Source of the DNA: Entomortierella parvispora
Lineage: Eukaryota > Mortierellomycota > Mortierellomycetes > Mortierellales > Mortierellaceae
Reading direction: 5' to 3'
Length of the DNA stretch: 64,000 bases
Assembly: GCA_963573315.1 (NCBI GenBank)
Contig: OY752141.1
Location: 2,046,001 to 2,110,000, forward strand
Shown: piece after piece, positions 24,201 to 33,728 of the stretch
Numbering within the stretch: the first letter of the stretch is position 1
Layout of the letters: each line of letters starts with the position of its first letter
Program-made: the position numbers and the translations under genes
The notes under the pieces: model-generated
Database searches by the model: none
Told to the model about the DNA's origin: nothing
What the model saw: the letters and a program-made list of their open reading frames with translations, nothing else

Positions 24201-26329
24201 ATCATTCACATTCGACTTGTCCAGTTTCCTGGTGGCAGAATGTCTCTCGCCCTCTAGGTCTTCCTCCGTCCAGTCAAAAATAGCATCTCGGATCATCCAC
24301 TCATAGTTGTCATGCTGGGTCTTGAACGATTCTGCAGTATGTCCGGTCCAATAACTGAAAAAGGCTTCCTGATCCAGACGATTTTCCTCTTCGACAGAAA
24401 GAGCCCTTCCATTGGGAGATTGGTCCACGTTCTCTTGATTAAGATTATATTTTAGATCGTGTTCCTGTCGGGTGATGATCTCTCCTGTATTCTCGTCTTC
24501 CACTAGATCATCGAATACGGAATAATCCGTCATCTGATCCTGGTTGAGGGTGTCGAAAGAATTTTCGTTATCAGAGAGAACGTTGGGCCAGTCCGGACTA
24601 TGGCCTGCCTGAATTAATCGGAGTCGTGCCGCTTCGTGGTCTTGACTATCAACATTATTGATGAGGCCGAGTCCAGTCGCTACTCCATGGTTGGCCTCAA
24701 CATTTCGCCTACTGGATTGTTCGTCATCAAGTTGTGCAAACTTGGCCATGACCTTCTCAATAGACTCGTCCTCATCCATATATGCCTCCGGGTGGTCGAC
24801 AATCGAATCAACGTGAGGCAGTGACGGTCGAGGGAGAGGAGGGGTGGCCACCTTGGTAGTCAACCTCGGTGATAGCGTGGTCTTGACAGCAGTCGTTACT
24901 GGTACTGTCTCTAGGTCAGGAATCTTGACCTCCTCAAACTCCGTGTCGTCCTCATCATCGCTCTCCCACTCATCCTCATCACCACCTTGCGCGTCTTCCT
25001 GCTCCTTCTTCGGCTTGGTGTCTTCATCTGGATCCAGATTGACAGGTCGTTCGGCTGTCACGCCTTCGGTCGGTTTTCTTCCGCCCAACACCCAGCCACC
25101 CTCCTCATTCTTAACCAGGAGATATTGCCGATTCCGCTGGGACGCAATTCTGCCAGGCTTCGCTGATGTCTCATCGCCAATCTTGCTGACAGCTTGATTG
25201 ACTGAGAGAAGCTTGTGAGTAACATTGTTCCGACGGATTACACCCTCGACCTGAAGTCTTGAGAAATCCATTGGCGTCTCTGACAATCGAACCATTTCTT
25301 GCACGCGTTCATATGAGGTGACTCTGGATCGAATTCGGATATCGTGCAGGATTTCGTATTGAAGTTCAGATGGCAGGGCCTTAAAGACATCCGAGTCAAT
25401 ATTCGCAACACCTCCCTCCCTTTTGAACTCGTTCAAGAACGTGTCGACATCGTCATCATCCTGTGGGTTAAACCCGAGTCGTTCATCAAAGCTCCGAATC
25501 TTGGCCAGGGTCTCAAAATCTGTGTCCATAGGAGGCAACACATAGTTGTCCTTGATTCGTTTGGCTTTGCTTCCTGTCGTAGCCTCATTTTCCGTTGCCG
25601 TGGCCGTAAGCGATGCTGCAACTTTAGGGGCGGCCGAGGCCACAGCGTTGATAATATCGTCCAGATAATTCGGATCTTCAGTCGAGTCGTGCACGACTTC
25701 TACGCCCAAATCTCCTGAGGACTGGGCTTTCTTTTCTTCAGCCTTTTTCTTTCTGTTTGATCGTTATAATGATATTGTTAGTGAATTTGTGTTTGAAGCA
25801 TAGTGGGGGATATAGCTGAAATTAAGTCTTACCTTGCAGCTTTGCGTTGCTCAAGAGCATGGAGACGAAGTTGGGCTGCCAACAGCTTCTCGGCGGTCCG
25901 TTTCACCTGGTTAACATCGTGATGCTTACGTCGCTGGCGCTCTTGCTACAATCCAGGAAGACATGCAAAACACGACAATTTGAACGAAATAAAGATTGAT
26001 TTAAATGTTTGTGCTCGGCAAAATGAGAATGAAAAAACAAAAGTCGGACCTTTATCAAAACTTACAATCGTTTTCCGCTTCAAGGCAGGCGTGCCACCGT
26101 CATAGACAAAGATGGGTTTGATGTTGTAGAAGAGCAGCTTGCAGATGCGTCGGAAGAATCCAATCAAGTGGGCGTTGCCGATGGCCTGTCCTTCTTGATC
26201 ACGCATGCCGCGGAGGAACTGATGGAGCCAGATACTGGCATCGATTGCAAGCTGCTTGTTGCCGAGGGTCTCCAACTTGATGGGTCGAGCGACCGGGTGC
26301 AAGAGCTCCCAGAGTCCCTTCACACCCAT
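21282..26329 (-). CDS. RAD2: DNA repair endonuclease Rad2/XPG
   Basis: Four exons (26329-26066, 25945-25833, 25752-22662, 22556-21282) closing at 1,580 residues. The N-domain begins [16 protein letters not shown], with [12 protein letters not shown] and the metal-ligand segment [13 protein letters not shown] long acidic, low-complexity spacer (about 850 residues) follows. The I-domain then shows [34 protein letters not shown] and the helix-hairpin-helix [24 protein letters not shown] box, QTTLDGFF, lies at 22325-22302. The tail is Lys/Ser-rich ([11 protein letters not shown]), a likely nuclear localisation signal. This is the 3' incision nuclease of nucleotide excision repair. It is longer than yeast Rad2 or human XPG, mainly through spacer and tail. 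Nothing disrupts the catalytic residues. Confidence 0.95.
22302..22325 (-). other. PIP box (PCNA-interacting motif) in Rad2/XPG
   Basis: Encodes QTTLDGFF, a perfect match to the QxxLxxFF consensus by which XPG and FEN1 relatives bind PCNA. It sits just C-terminal to the nuclease core, as in human XPG. Confidence 0.8.
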
Positions 26330-26942
26330 GGTGGCGCTGTTGGTCTTGGCGTGATGTGGGAGCGAGGATAGTCAAATAAGGTAGAGCAGGGAGTGTCGAC
26401 GCAGCAGGTAACTGACAGTGGCGGAGTGGGACTGAAATAAACCAAAAAGGGGAGGTGTGCCACAAAGCAAATCTAGGCTGCGGTAATGTAGGCAAGGGAA
26501 TCAAGAACAATGACGCATGCAGAGGAGGAAGGACAAGGGAGGAAGCGAGAGTTGCGATGGAGGGAGAACGAAAGGGAGGAAAGAGAGTAGCAACGACGCA
26601 AACAAGGAAGAGGGGGGACAAAAGGATGTCTGCGGTGTCAATGGGCGTCAAATGAGAACGAGGGTGGTCAAATGAGAGAGAGCAGAGAGCAGAGCAGAAA
26701 GTGCCACTGTGTGAGAGACCAAACGCAGGAGACGCGTGGAGTGCTTGGTGGCGGTGGCTTGTGCGCAGCACCGAGCCCTTTTCTTTTTTTTTTTTTTTTT
26801 TTTTGGCGCCTTCGCCTTTGTCCTGCATGCATGTGATGCAACGCACCTCAGGACAGCAACGGGAATAAGAACGCGAGCGGGAACAGGTATTCAATCAGGA
26901 TCAGAATCATCACCTCAAAACCCCCACATACAGCAGAAGTCC
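26330..26942. promoter_or_regulatory. divergent intergenic region, RAD2 / AIRIM-like gene
   Basis: 613 bp between opposite start codons. Holds a T run (26784-26804) and purine-rich GGAAGG-type sequence on the plus strand. Open frames through it are extensions of the neighbouring genes' frames with no domain content. No RNA gene recognised. Confidence 0.4.
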
Positions 26943-27689
26943 ATGGACCCAGTCGCAACCCTGCAACAGCTCGATGACGAGTGCACAACCTGGTCCAATC
27001 AGCACGCGCATTCATGCAACCTGCTCGCCTCCCTCCTCAACATCACCCGCCAGCGAGAGCAGACTCTTGCCCAATGGCAAGCTCAGATTGCGAAGCAGGA
27101 AAGAGCTTCCTCTACTAGCTATGCGTCTTCCTCCTCTGCTACGTTACTGCTGGCGGCCTCGTCTCTTCAGCTATTAATCCACAAACAGTCGCTCGAAATT
27201 GAAGCCGTGCTCCAGCAACTCTACGACACGATCCAGGTTTTCCAAAGGGTCGTCTTGGCTATGGTCACACTAGAGCGCCAAACAGAAGCCAACATCCAGC
27301 GGATAGACCAGACTCAATTCTCTTCCAGATCAACAGCGGCCCCCGCCTCATCCAGAGCCATCTCCTCGTCCTCTTCGGCCTCCCTCTCTTCAACTGGAAC
27401 TCATCAACCACCGGTCGCTTTCTCTTCACTGATCGACACGGCCGAAATTTCGCCGCTTGAGGTCTTGGACTGGGTAGCAAGGATACGGGCCATGTACGCA
27501 CAAGAGCTCTACGTAAAACAATCTCAGATTCACCCATCCATGACCGGACTGGATCGGTTCGAAACCCTGGCTGAACTGCAACGAAATTGGGGACTTCAAA
27601 AACGACTCGATTTTGGTCTGGAACAAGAAATTGTGGAACGAATCAAAGTTTATCGTCGTGTACGAGAGTTTTCTTCACGGACAGCTTGA
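26943..27689 (+). CDS. C1orf109/AIRIM-like (CA109-like) protein, putative ribosome-assembly factor
   Basis: Single exon of 248 residues, starting at the ATG 26943 that follows an in-frame low-complexity lead. The N-terminal half is helical (WSNQHAHSCNLLASLLNI; SLQLLIHKQSLEIEAVLQQL), the middle is a Ser/Ala-rich linker, and the C-terminal half contains SPLEVLDWVARIRAMYAQEL followed by RFETLAELQRNWG. This order (a helical cysteine-containing start, a SxxxMLEWLxxIxxxYxxxY-like segment, then an L..LPKxW-like motif) resembles human C1orf109/AIRIM, a partner of the SPATA5 AAA ATPase in 60S subunit maturation. The resemblance is from memory of the family and is not strong; otherwise a conserved hypothetical protein. 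A candidate poly(A) signal AATAAA follows at about 27715. Confidence 0.5.
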   Translation: MDPVATLQQLDDECTTWSNQHAHSCNLLASLLNITRQREQTLAQWQAQIAKQERASSTSYASSSSATLLLAASSLQLLIHKQSLEIEAVLQQLYDTIQVFQRVVLAMVTLERQTEANIQRIDQTQFSSRSTAAPASSRAISSSSSASLSSTGTHQPPVAFSSLIDTAEISPLEVLDWVARIRAMYAQELYVKQSQIHPSMTGLDRFETLAELQRNWGLQKRLDFGLEQEIVERIKVYRRVREFSSRTA

Positions 27690-28095
27690 GCAGGATCCAG
27701 TGTGGAGAATACCAAATAAAAGCTATCCATGAGCTGATATCGCAAAGGCTGGCTCCTTTGTGATGATGCATTTGTCCTGTAGACGCGACCTTTTCAACTC
27801 TGTAAGGCAACAATGTCTCTCACCCAATGTCATAGCCGCCCATTATTCGAACTATGGATGTCAACAGATTGTGGATGGCCTTAAACTTGAATAAGGCTAC
27901 GGCAAACTGACAATACTAAGAATGCAACTCGATCAAACTCAATACTTCCAGCCGATGAACCATTTTTTTTTTTTGAATTCAACTTCTTCTGTGCAATTTG
28001 TTCCCATGTGTCCCAGCATTGTTCAGTTCAAAGGAGAGCTTGGTTTTATTTGACTGTAAGGTCGATTTAGATGGTTATATAATATATTGATTCAT
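27690..28095. other. intergenic 3' flank of the AIRIM-like gene
   Basis: AT-rich 3' flanking DNA with AATAAAA about 25 bp after the stop codon and a T run near 27962. No exon or RNA gene recognised. Confidence 0.4.
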
Positions 28096-28340
28096 AAATA
28101 AAAAGAAATGACAAAAGAAAGACAATAATAAAAAGAAAAAGACAACAATAAAAAGAAAAAGACAATAATAAAAAGAGAAAGACGATAATAAAAAGAGAAG
28201 GACGATAATAAAAAGAGAAAGACGATAATAAAAAGAGAAAGACAATAATAAAAGAGAAAGACGGTAATAAAAGGAGAAAGACGGTAATAAAAGGAGAAAG
28301 ACGGTAATAAATTAAATAAAAAGAAAAAAAGACAATGGTA
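28096..28340 (+). repeat. 20-bp minisatellite, unit AATAAAAAGAGAAAGACGAT, rich in AATAAA
   Basis: About ten to eleven tandem copies of a 20-bp unit with one-base variants (GACAAT, GACGAT, ACGGT endings), the last three shortened to 19 bp. Every unit opens with AATAAA, so the plus strand holds an array of canonical polyadenylation hexamers between two convergent genes. The minus-strand reading is a Phe/Leu/Ser/Tyr-rich open frame that I regard as spurious. Confidence 0.9.
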
Positions 28341-28423
28341 AAGAAAAAGAAAAAATGGACTTTTGAATAGTAATAAAAAGGATTCCCCAGTAGACTGGGG
28401 TATGGAACGGCAACGCCGGGACT

Positions 28424-31400
28424 TTAGAACCACTCGTTGTTGAACAGGCGCAAGTACATCATCTTGGCACCCTGAGTGATCAGCAAGTACGATGCCAAGG
28501 CACCAGCCAAGTATGCGAAATAGATTGGGGGCAATGCGACCATCGTCAGCAGCTGCTGGAACGCGCCGATGAATGGTATAGCCAGGACAATAGCCGAGAT
28601 CAAGAGCGAGCCGCAGATCACTGGGCGGGAAGCCATGGACTGCACAAACGCGACCTTGGGAGTTCGGATGACATAGATGACCAACAACTGCGAGAGCGCG
28701 CCCTCTACGAACCAGGCAGTCTGGAACATTGGCACATTAGGGTTATCGGCTTTCTGGATACCAAAGTAGTACCACATGAACAAGAAGGTGGTAATGTCAA
28801 AGATCGAGGACCAAGGACCCATAAACACCATGAATCGCATGATCGACTTGATGGACCAACGATGGGGCACCTTCAAGAACTCGGGATCCATATGATCCCA
28901 GGGGATCGTGGTCTGGGAGAGATCATAGAGCAAGTTCTGGGTCAAGATATGGATCGGCTGCATGGGCAGGAATGGCAACCAGGAAGAGGCGACAAGCATC
29001 GAGAAGACGTTTCCAAAGTTGGAAGAGATCGCCATCATGATGTACTTCATCGTGTTTCCATAAGTGGTTCGACCCAACACCACAGACTCGGCAATCACCA
29101 TCAAGGACTTCTCAAGCAAGATCACATCAGCAGACTCCTTGGCAATGTCGGTCGCGGTGTCGACAGAGATTCCGACATCGGCTTCGGCCAAGGCAGGGGC
29201 GTCGTTGATGCCATCCCCGAGGAAACCGACGACGTGATCCTTTCGCTTCAAGGAACGGATCACGAGCGACTTTTGCAAGGGCGTGAGCTTGGCAAAGATG
29301 GTGGCACCCTGGGCCAACTCGGCGATCTGTTCGTCATCGAGACCAATCAGGTCCTCGGTCGAGACAATAGACTTGACGGGAAGATCGATCTCCGCGCACA
29401 CCTTGCGGCAGACGGCAGCTGAATCGCCAGTGAGGACCTTGATCTCAACTCCGAGAGACATGAGTTCCTTGATGGCAGGACCAGTGGACTCCTTGGGAGG
29501 ATCCAAGAAACCAATGAGACCGGCAAAGACCATATCGCTCTCATCTTGGAGTCCGTAGTTGTCCTTCACCTTGTCCAGTGTCTTGTAAGCGACAGCAACG
29601 ACACGGAGACCGTCAACATTGAGACCCTTGTTCATCTCGACCAGATGCTCAACCATCTCGGGCGTGAGGGTTTGGATCTGGTCCGAAACGGGGCGGTCCA
29701 AGAGATCAAGGGCGGCGACATTCTCTGGGGCATCAGACATCTGAATCTCGGAGCTTGACTGGATAGCGCTGCCACGGGGAATGACAATCTTGGTGCAGAT
29801 TCTCAGCATCTCCTCGACAGCTCCCTTGGAGACCATCATGGATTGGTTATCAGACAAGTCACGCAAGACCACGGACATACGACGGCGGACAAAGTCAAAG
29901 GGGATTTCATCCAACTTGAGGTACCGGGCAGCAAATGTAACAGCAGCAGGGGTCAATCCAGAACCAATAGCAGGGCCATCTTCGGCAAGGGATTCATACA
30001 TGGGGAGAGCAGAAGCAGTCTTCTCAAAGTATTCCACCACAGCAACATCGAGCAGGTTCTTGAGTCCAGTTTGGAAGCGCGAGTTCAAGAAGGCCAACTG
30101 AAGCGAGTGGATCGAGGCCTTGCCGTGATAGTCCAGATGACGGACCAGGACCACCTTGTTGTCAGTCAAAGTACCAGTCTTGTCGGTGCAGAGAACATCC
30201 ATGGAACCGAGGTTGATGATAGCATCCAAGTTCTTGACAATGCAACGCTTCTTGGACATCAGGAAAGCACCCCGAGCCAAGTTCGAGTTCACAATCATAG
30301 GCAACATCTCGGGTGTCAATCCGACCGCGACTGAAAGCGCAAAGAGAGCAGCCTCCTGCCAAGATTGGTGGACAAAACCATTGATCAACAGAACGGGGGG
30401 AACCATGACAGCCATCAAGATGAAGAAGACCCAAGAGATGTTACGAACACCCATCTGGAAAGCATTCTCAGGCTTGCGCTTGGACAACTCCTGAGCCATG
30501 GATCCAAAGAATGTCTCGGCTCCAATCTTCTCGACCAGAACCGTGGCCGTACCAGAAACAACCGAGGTACCCATGTAGCAGCGATCAGGACGTCCAAGAT
30601 TCGCGTCAGCATTGTTGACATCCGCAGACTCGGGATCGAATCTTCGGATGCCAAAGCAAGCGTAGAGGTTTCGCTTCACCGAGATCTTGAACGCCGCCAT
30701 GCCCGAAGACTGGGTGGCTGCGGAAGAGAGTGGCTGCTTGGAACGAGACGTGAAACCAGCGGCTTCTTCAGCGGCAGCGACATCTTGACGAATATCCTTT
30801 TCCATAGCGATGGTGGACGCGTCCTTGGGGATCGCCTGACGGGCCATGTCCTCGTACGAGTTCTGCTGTTCTTGGTTCTCTGTCCAGGCCGCCATGGCTT
30901 CGGACGAGGCACTGAACTTCTCCACAGGCATGGCCTCTCCCGTGAGGGCCGCCTGGGAAACAAACAGATCCTTGGACTCGACCACTTGCACATCCGCTGG
31001 GATCAGGTCTCCGGCAGAGAGCTGGACCCAATCACCAGGGACAACGTCCTCGATCGGGATATCAAGCCTGACCGTGGCATGGTTCATGATACGGATCACA
31101 TCCTCGGGGGTCGGGTCTCGGCCCTCGGGGCAGCTATACAATCGGGTCACCGTGATCAGAGTCGAAACCATGGACTTCAAGGACTTTGCCGCCGCGGCCG
31201 ACTTCCATTCTTGCCAGAATCTCAAAACGGTAGAGATAATAATCATCACAAACATCACACTGGCTCCCTTATCATCACCCGTCGCAATCGTGGCCACAGC
31301 CAGAAGGAAAAGGAGGATGTTGAAAGGATGGACGAGAGCGTGGTAGAGGACCTTGTACCAGACTTGTTCGTTTCCGAACGAGATGATGTTCTTTCCATGG

Positions 31401-31585
31401 ATCGATTTCTTTCGCTCCACCTGTTCCGAGTTCAAAGGCAAGAGACCCATAAACTCGGACGTGGCTGGGAGAGACGACGTGATCGAGGAGATGGAAGTAA
31501 CAGTGTCATAAACAACACCATGGTTGGCCTTGAGGGCTTCGATGGTCTTGTTGGTATTCATGGCTGGACCGGTGATGGGTGCCAT
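28424..31585 (-). CDS. P3B-type Mg2+-transporting P-type ATPase (MgtA/MgtB-like)
   Basis: One uninterrupted reading frame of 1,053 residues. P-type ATPase motifs in order: actuator TGEAMPVEK (residues 215-223), transmembrane helix 4 VGLTPEMLPMIV, phosphorylation site CTDKTGTLTDN (Asp468), LTGDSAAVCR, and hinge GDGINDAPALAEADVG. The C-terminal half (LPMQPIHILTQNLLYDLSQ, GPWSSIFDITTFLFMWYY) is diagnostic of bacterial-type magnesium ATPases rather than Ca2+, H+ or Na+ pumps. The expected role is Mg2+ uptake across the plasma or an organellar membrane. An insertion at about residues 225-335, Ala/Ser/Gln-rich, splits the actuator region and is absent from the bacterial family as I know it. The gene is intronless among intron-rich neighbours. 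Confidence 0.92.
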   Translation of the reverse strand: MAPITGPAMNTNKTIEALKANHGVVYDTVTSISSITSSLPATSEFMGLLPLNSEQVERKKSIHGKNIISFGNEQVWYKVLYHALVHPFNILLFLLAVATIATGDDKGASVMFVMIIISTVLRFWQEWKSAAAAKSLKSMVSTLITVTRLYSCPEGRDPTPEDVIRIMNHATVRLDIPIEDVVPGDWVQLSAGDLIPADVQVVESKDLFVSQAALTGEAMPVEKFSASSEAMAAWTENQEQQNSYEDMARQAIPKDASTIAMEKDIRQDVAAAEEAAGFTSRSKQPLSSAATQSSGMAAFKISVKRNLYACFGIRRFDPESADVNNADANLGRPDRCYMGTSVVSGTATVLVEKIGAETFFGSMAQELSKRKPENAFQMGVRNISWVFFILMAVMVPPVLLINGFVHQSWQEAALFALSVAVGLTPEMLPMIVNSNLARGAFLMSKKRCIVKNLDAIINLGSMDVLCTDKTGTLTDNKVVLVRHLDYHGKASIHSLQLAFLNSRFQTGLKNLLDVAVVEYFEKTASALPMYESLAEDGPAIGSGLTPAAVTFAARYLKLDEIPFDFVRRRMSVVLRDLSDNQSMMVSKGAVEEMLRICTKIVIPRGSAIQSSSEIQMSDAPENVAALDLLDRPVSDQIQTLTPEMVEHLVEMNKGLNVDGLRVVAVAYKTLDKVKDNYGLQDESDMVFAGLIGFLDPPKESTGPAIKELMSLGVEIKVLTGDSAAVCRKVCAEIDLPVKSIVSTEDLIGLDDEQIAELAQGATIFAKLTPLQKSLVIRSLKRKDHVVGFLGDGINDAPALAEADVGISVDTATDIAKESADVILLEKSLMVIAESVVLGRTTYGNTMKYIMMAISSNFGNVFSMLVASSWLPFLPMQPIHILTQNLLYDLSQTTIPWDHMDPEFLKVPHRWSIKSIMRFMVFMGPWSSIFDITTFLFMWYYFGIQKADNPNVPMFQTAWFVEGALSQLLVIYVIRTPKVAFVQSMASRPVICGSLLISAIVLAIPFIGAFQQLLTMVALPPIYFAYLAGALASYLLITQGAKMMYLRLFNNEWF

Positions 31586-32170
31586 TTCTTTTTTTCAGGG
31601 TGCAAAGTGGATAGAGGCAATTGGAAGAAGAAAGAAGTCTGAGGGCTTCTTAGGGAGGCTTGTGCGAGGACTGGAGGGAGATGAATGAGAAGTAGTGGCA
31701 AAGAATGAAGAACACAGAGTCAATGTTTGGTTTCTATTCTGGAAGGTAGATTGATACTTGTAGCTTGTCGACAGCACTGCATTATCGCTTCATCATCATC
31801 ACTTCATCGTACCTGGATCACAGAGACGAGTTGCTCGCTGTTACGGGAGAAGTTGAGGGTCGCCAGTGCTGTAGTTTACAAGAGAGGGAGGGGGCAAGAG
31901 AACAAGAAAGCAAGAAACGAGTGTTAAGTATTTGAACCGATGAGTGCAGACTGTGCGGGCAGGGTCCTCCAGTTGTCTCTTCTTACCAATTGACGAGAGG
32001 GGGGAAAGGGGGCAAGTCGACGCCAATTCTTGGATACGATTTGGGGGTAAGTGTGGTAAGTGGTGGTAGGGGAAGGTTGATCGGTGTGTGGACAATGGGG
32101 GTGGGTAGACGGATATCCAGGTGGATGGGTGATAGGAACGCAGGGGGTGGGCCGCGGGCCCTTTATATAA
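31586..32170 (-). promoter_or_regulatory. 5' region of the Mg2+ ATPase gene with a possible UTR intron and TATA box
   Basis: On the minus strand a TTATATAAAG box lies at about 32162-32171. Further down, GTAAGA (31986) and CTACAG (31869) could bound a 118-bp intron in the 5' UTR, since no coding frame crosses it. The stretch just before the ATG is pyrimidine-rich and ends AAAGAA. Placement of the transcript start is inference. Confidence 0.35.
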
Positions 32171-33728
32171 TCTTGGACGGTTGCGACTGTGCCACTTTTA
32201 CAGTACCTTTTTTTTTTTTTTTTTTTTTGCAAGACACAAATGTGGGCAGGGGAGACGGGCTGCAGCGTCGTCGGCGCATCTTAGAGTGAAGAGTGCTAAA
32301 GTGGAAAAAAATGCTGCAAGGTCCTGTCCAGCTGGACATGATAGGGCGGATTATCTCGTCCGCACGGTGTGTGGACACGCACAGGACCGGGCGCATTTCT
32401 AGAATTTTTTTTTTCTGCATCTCCGACCTAGTCAAAAATTGGACTCTGGGCCACGGTGGAAAGAGCAACTCTTTCTTTCTTGCAAACTCTTCTTTTTTGA
32501 CAGCTGAGATACAAAAAAAATAAGTTGAGGGATTTGTTTGTTTGGCCGTCTCTTCGTTCGTACAGCACCTATCGGCCCCTCGGCTTTCTTTGCCCCCATT
32601 TCTCTCTTCTACCCCTTTGTTGACCGTACCACTGACCTCATCTCCGACAATTCTGTGGCTCACGAACGGACCAGGGCCACATGGAGATTTTTTTTTTATA
32701 TGTTGCACAAATCGAGAGCGCGACAAGAAGGTTTCTCCTCAGGCCTGCACGTTAACAGATATTTTTGTCCCGCTTTGATGTCTGCCCCTATCGCCAGTCG
32801 ACTTTCCGGGTATGTCTAGATAGTGTAGACCCCGCAGTCAAGTAACAGAAAGCTTAAAATCGCCTCCCCTGCCGCTGCTCCTCACAAAGATACTCTCCTC
32901 GTCGACGGTAGTCTAGGAACCAATCTGTGGAATTTTCCCGCCTCAAGGGGCGGAACTAATCTGTGGAAATCGTTCATTTTGCTCGACGCCCAAGCTATCT
33001 TTGCTTTGGGTTTGTCTTTGTGTGGTCTGCAATTGAAAGGTAAAGTAAGCCAAAAACAGTTTCGCACTTTGGTGCAGCATGTGTTACACACTCCCAATTG
33101 CTCGTCCCCTGCAGCTTTCCTCGGCAACCCCGGGCCGTATTAAAAAAAAAATCTATGTAGCGCCTTACCACAATGGACCTTGTACTGTAGTCTACAATAC
33201 AATCCATCAGTGGATGGTGTTCCCAGGCCGAGAAACGACTCCAAGATTGCTCATTTGATTCGATGCAGGAACATGTAAGAGCTGAACACAGGAGTACGCC
33301 CACTGCATCTCCTGGCAAAATGATTTTTTTTTTTCAAACTGCTTTATTATTGAACAATAGGTTTTTGAAAGTGAATAATGAAAACACAAACTGTTAAAGA
33401 TGATTTCTGTGCAAATGACAGGACCGAGGGCTGAGAGACTTTGGTTTTCAAAAGACAAGAAAAAATGAAATAAAGAGAAGCGTAGTGGGGAGGGAAATGG
33501 GAGAGGGTGCGGACGTTCTGCAATACAATCCACAGTCCAATCTTGGATCCTTCCTTCTCAGAAGAAAACCAACTTGACGAAAAAACGACTCTGCAATGAC
33601 GCCCCCGTAGTAGATCATCTCCTGATATCAGTGTGCCTTCTTCATTCCATCTATCCTTCAAATCCTCTGACTGTCCTCCCTCCTTCCTTCTAATCCTTCC
33701 GCCTTGCGTATATGTCGAGTCGAGGTTT
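32171..33728. other. gene-free intergenic stretch
   Basis: About 1.6 kb without a recognisable exon on either strand. Contains several T runs (32207-32228, 32403-32412, 32690-32697), a small imperfect repeat of AATCTGTGGAA near 32921 and 32959, and a repeated CAATACAATCCA word near 33195 and 33521. The right end is 3' flank of the giant HECT ligase gene. Confidence 0.4.

Noticed and set aside
28092-28433. Phe/Leu-rich frame that looks like transmembrane helices
   Set aside because: Translation of the AATAAA minisatellite on the opposite strand; low complexity only.
30365-31642. 425-residue open frame on the plus strand over the Mg2+ ATPase gene
   Set aside because: Antisense to a full-length P-type ATPase with all motifs; His/Arg/Asp-rich and free of domains, a codon-bias shadow.
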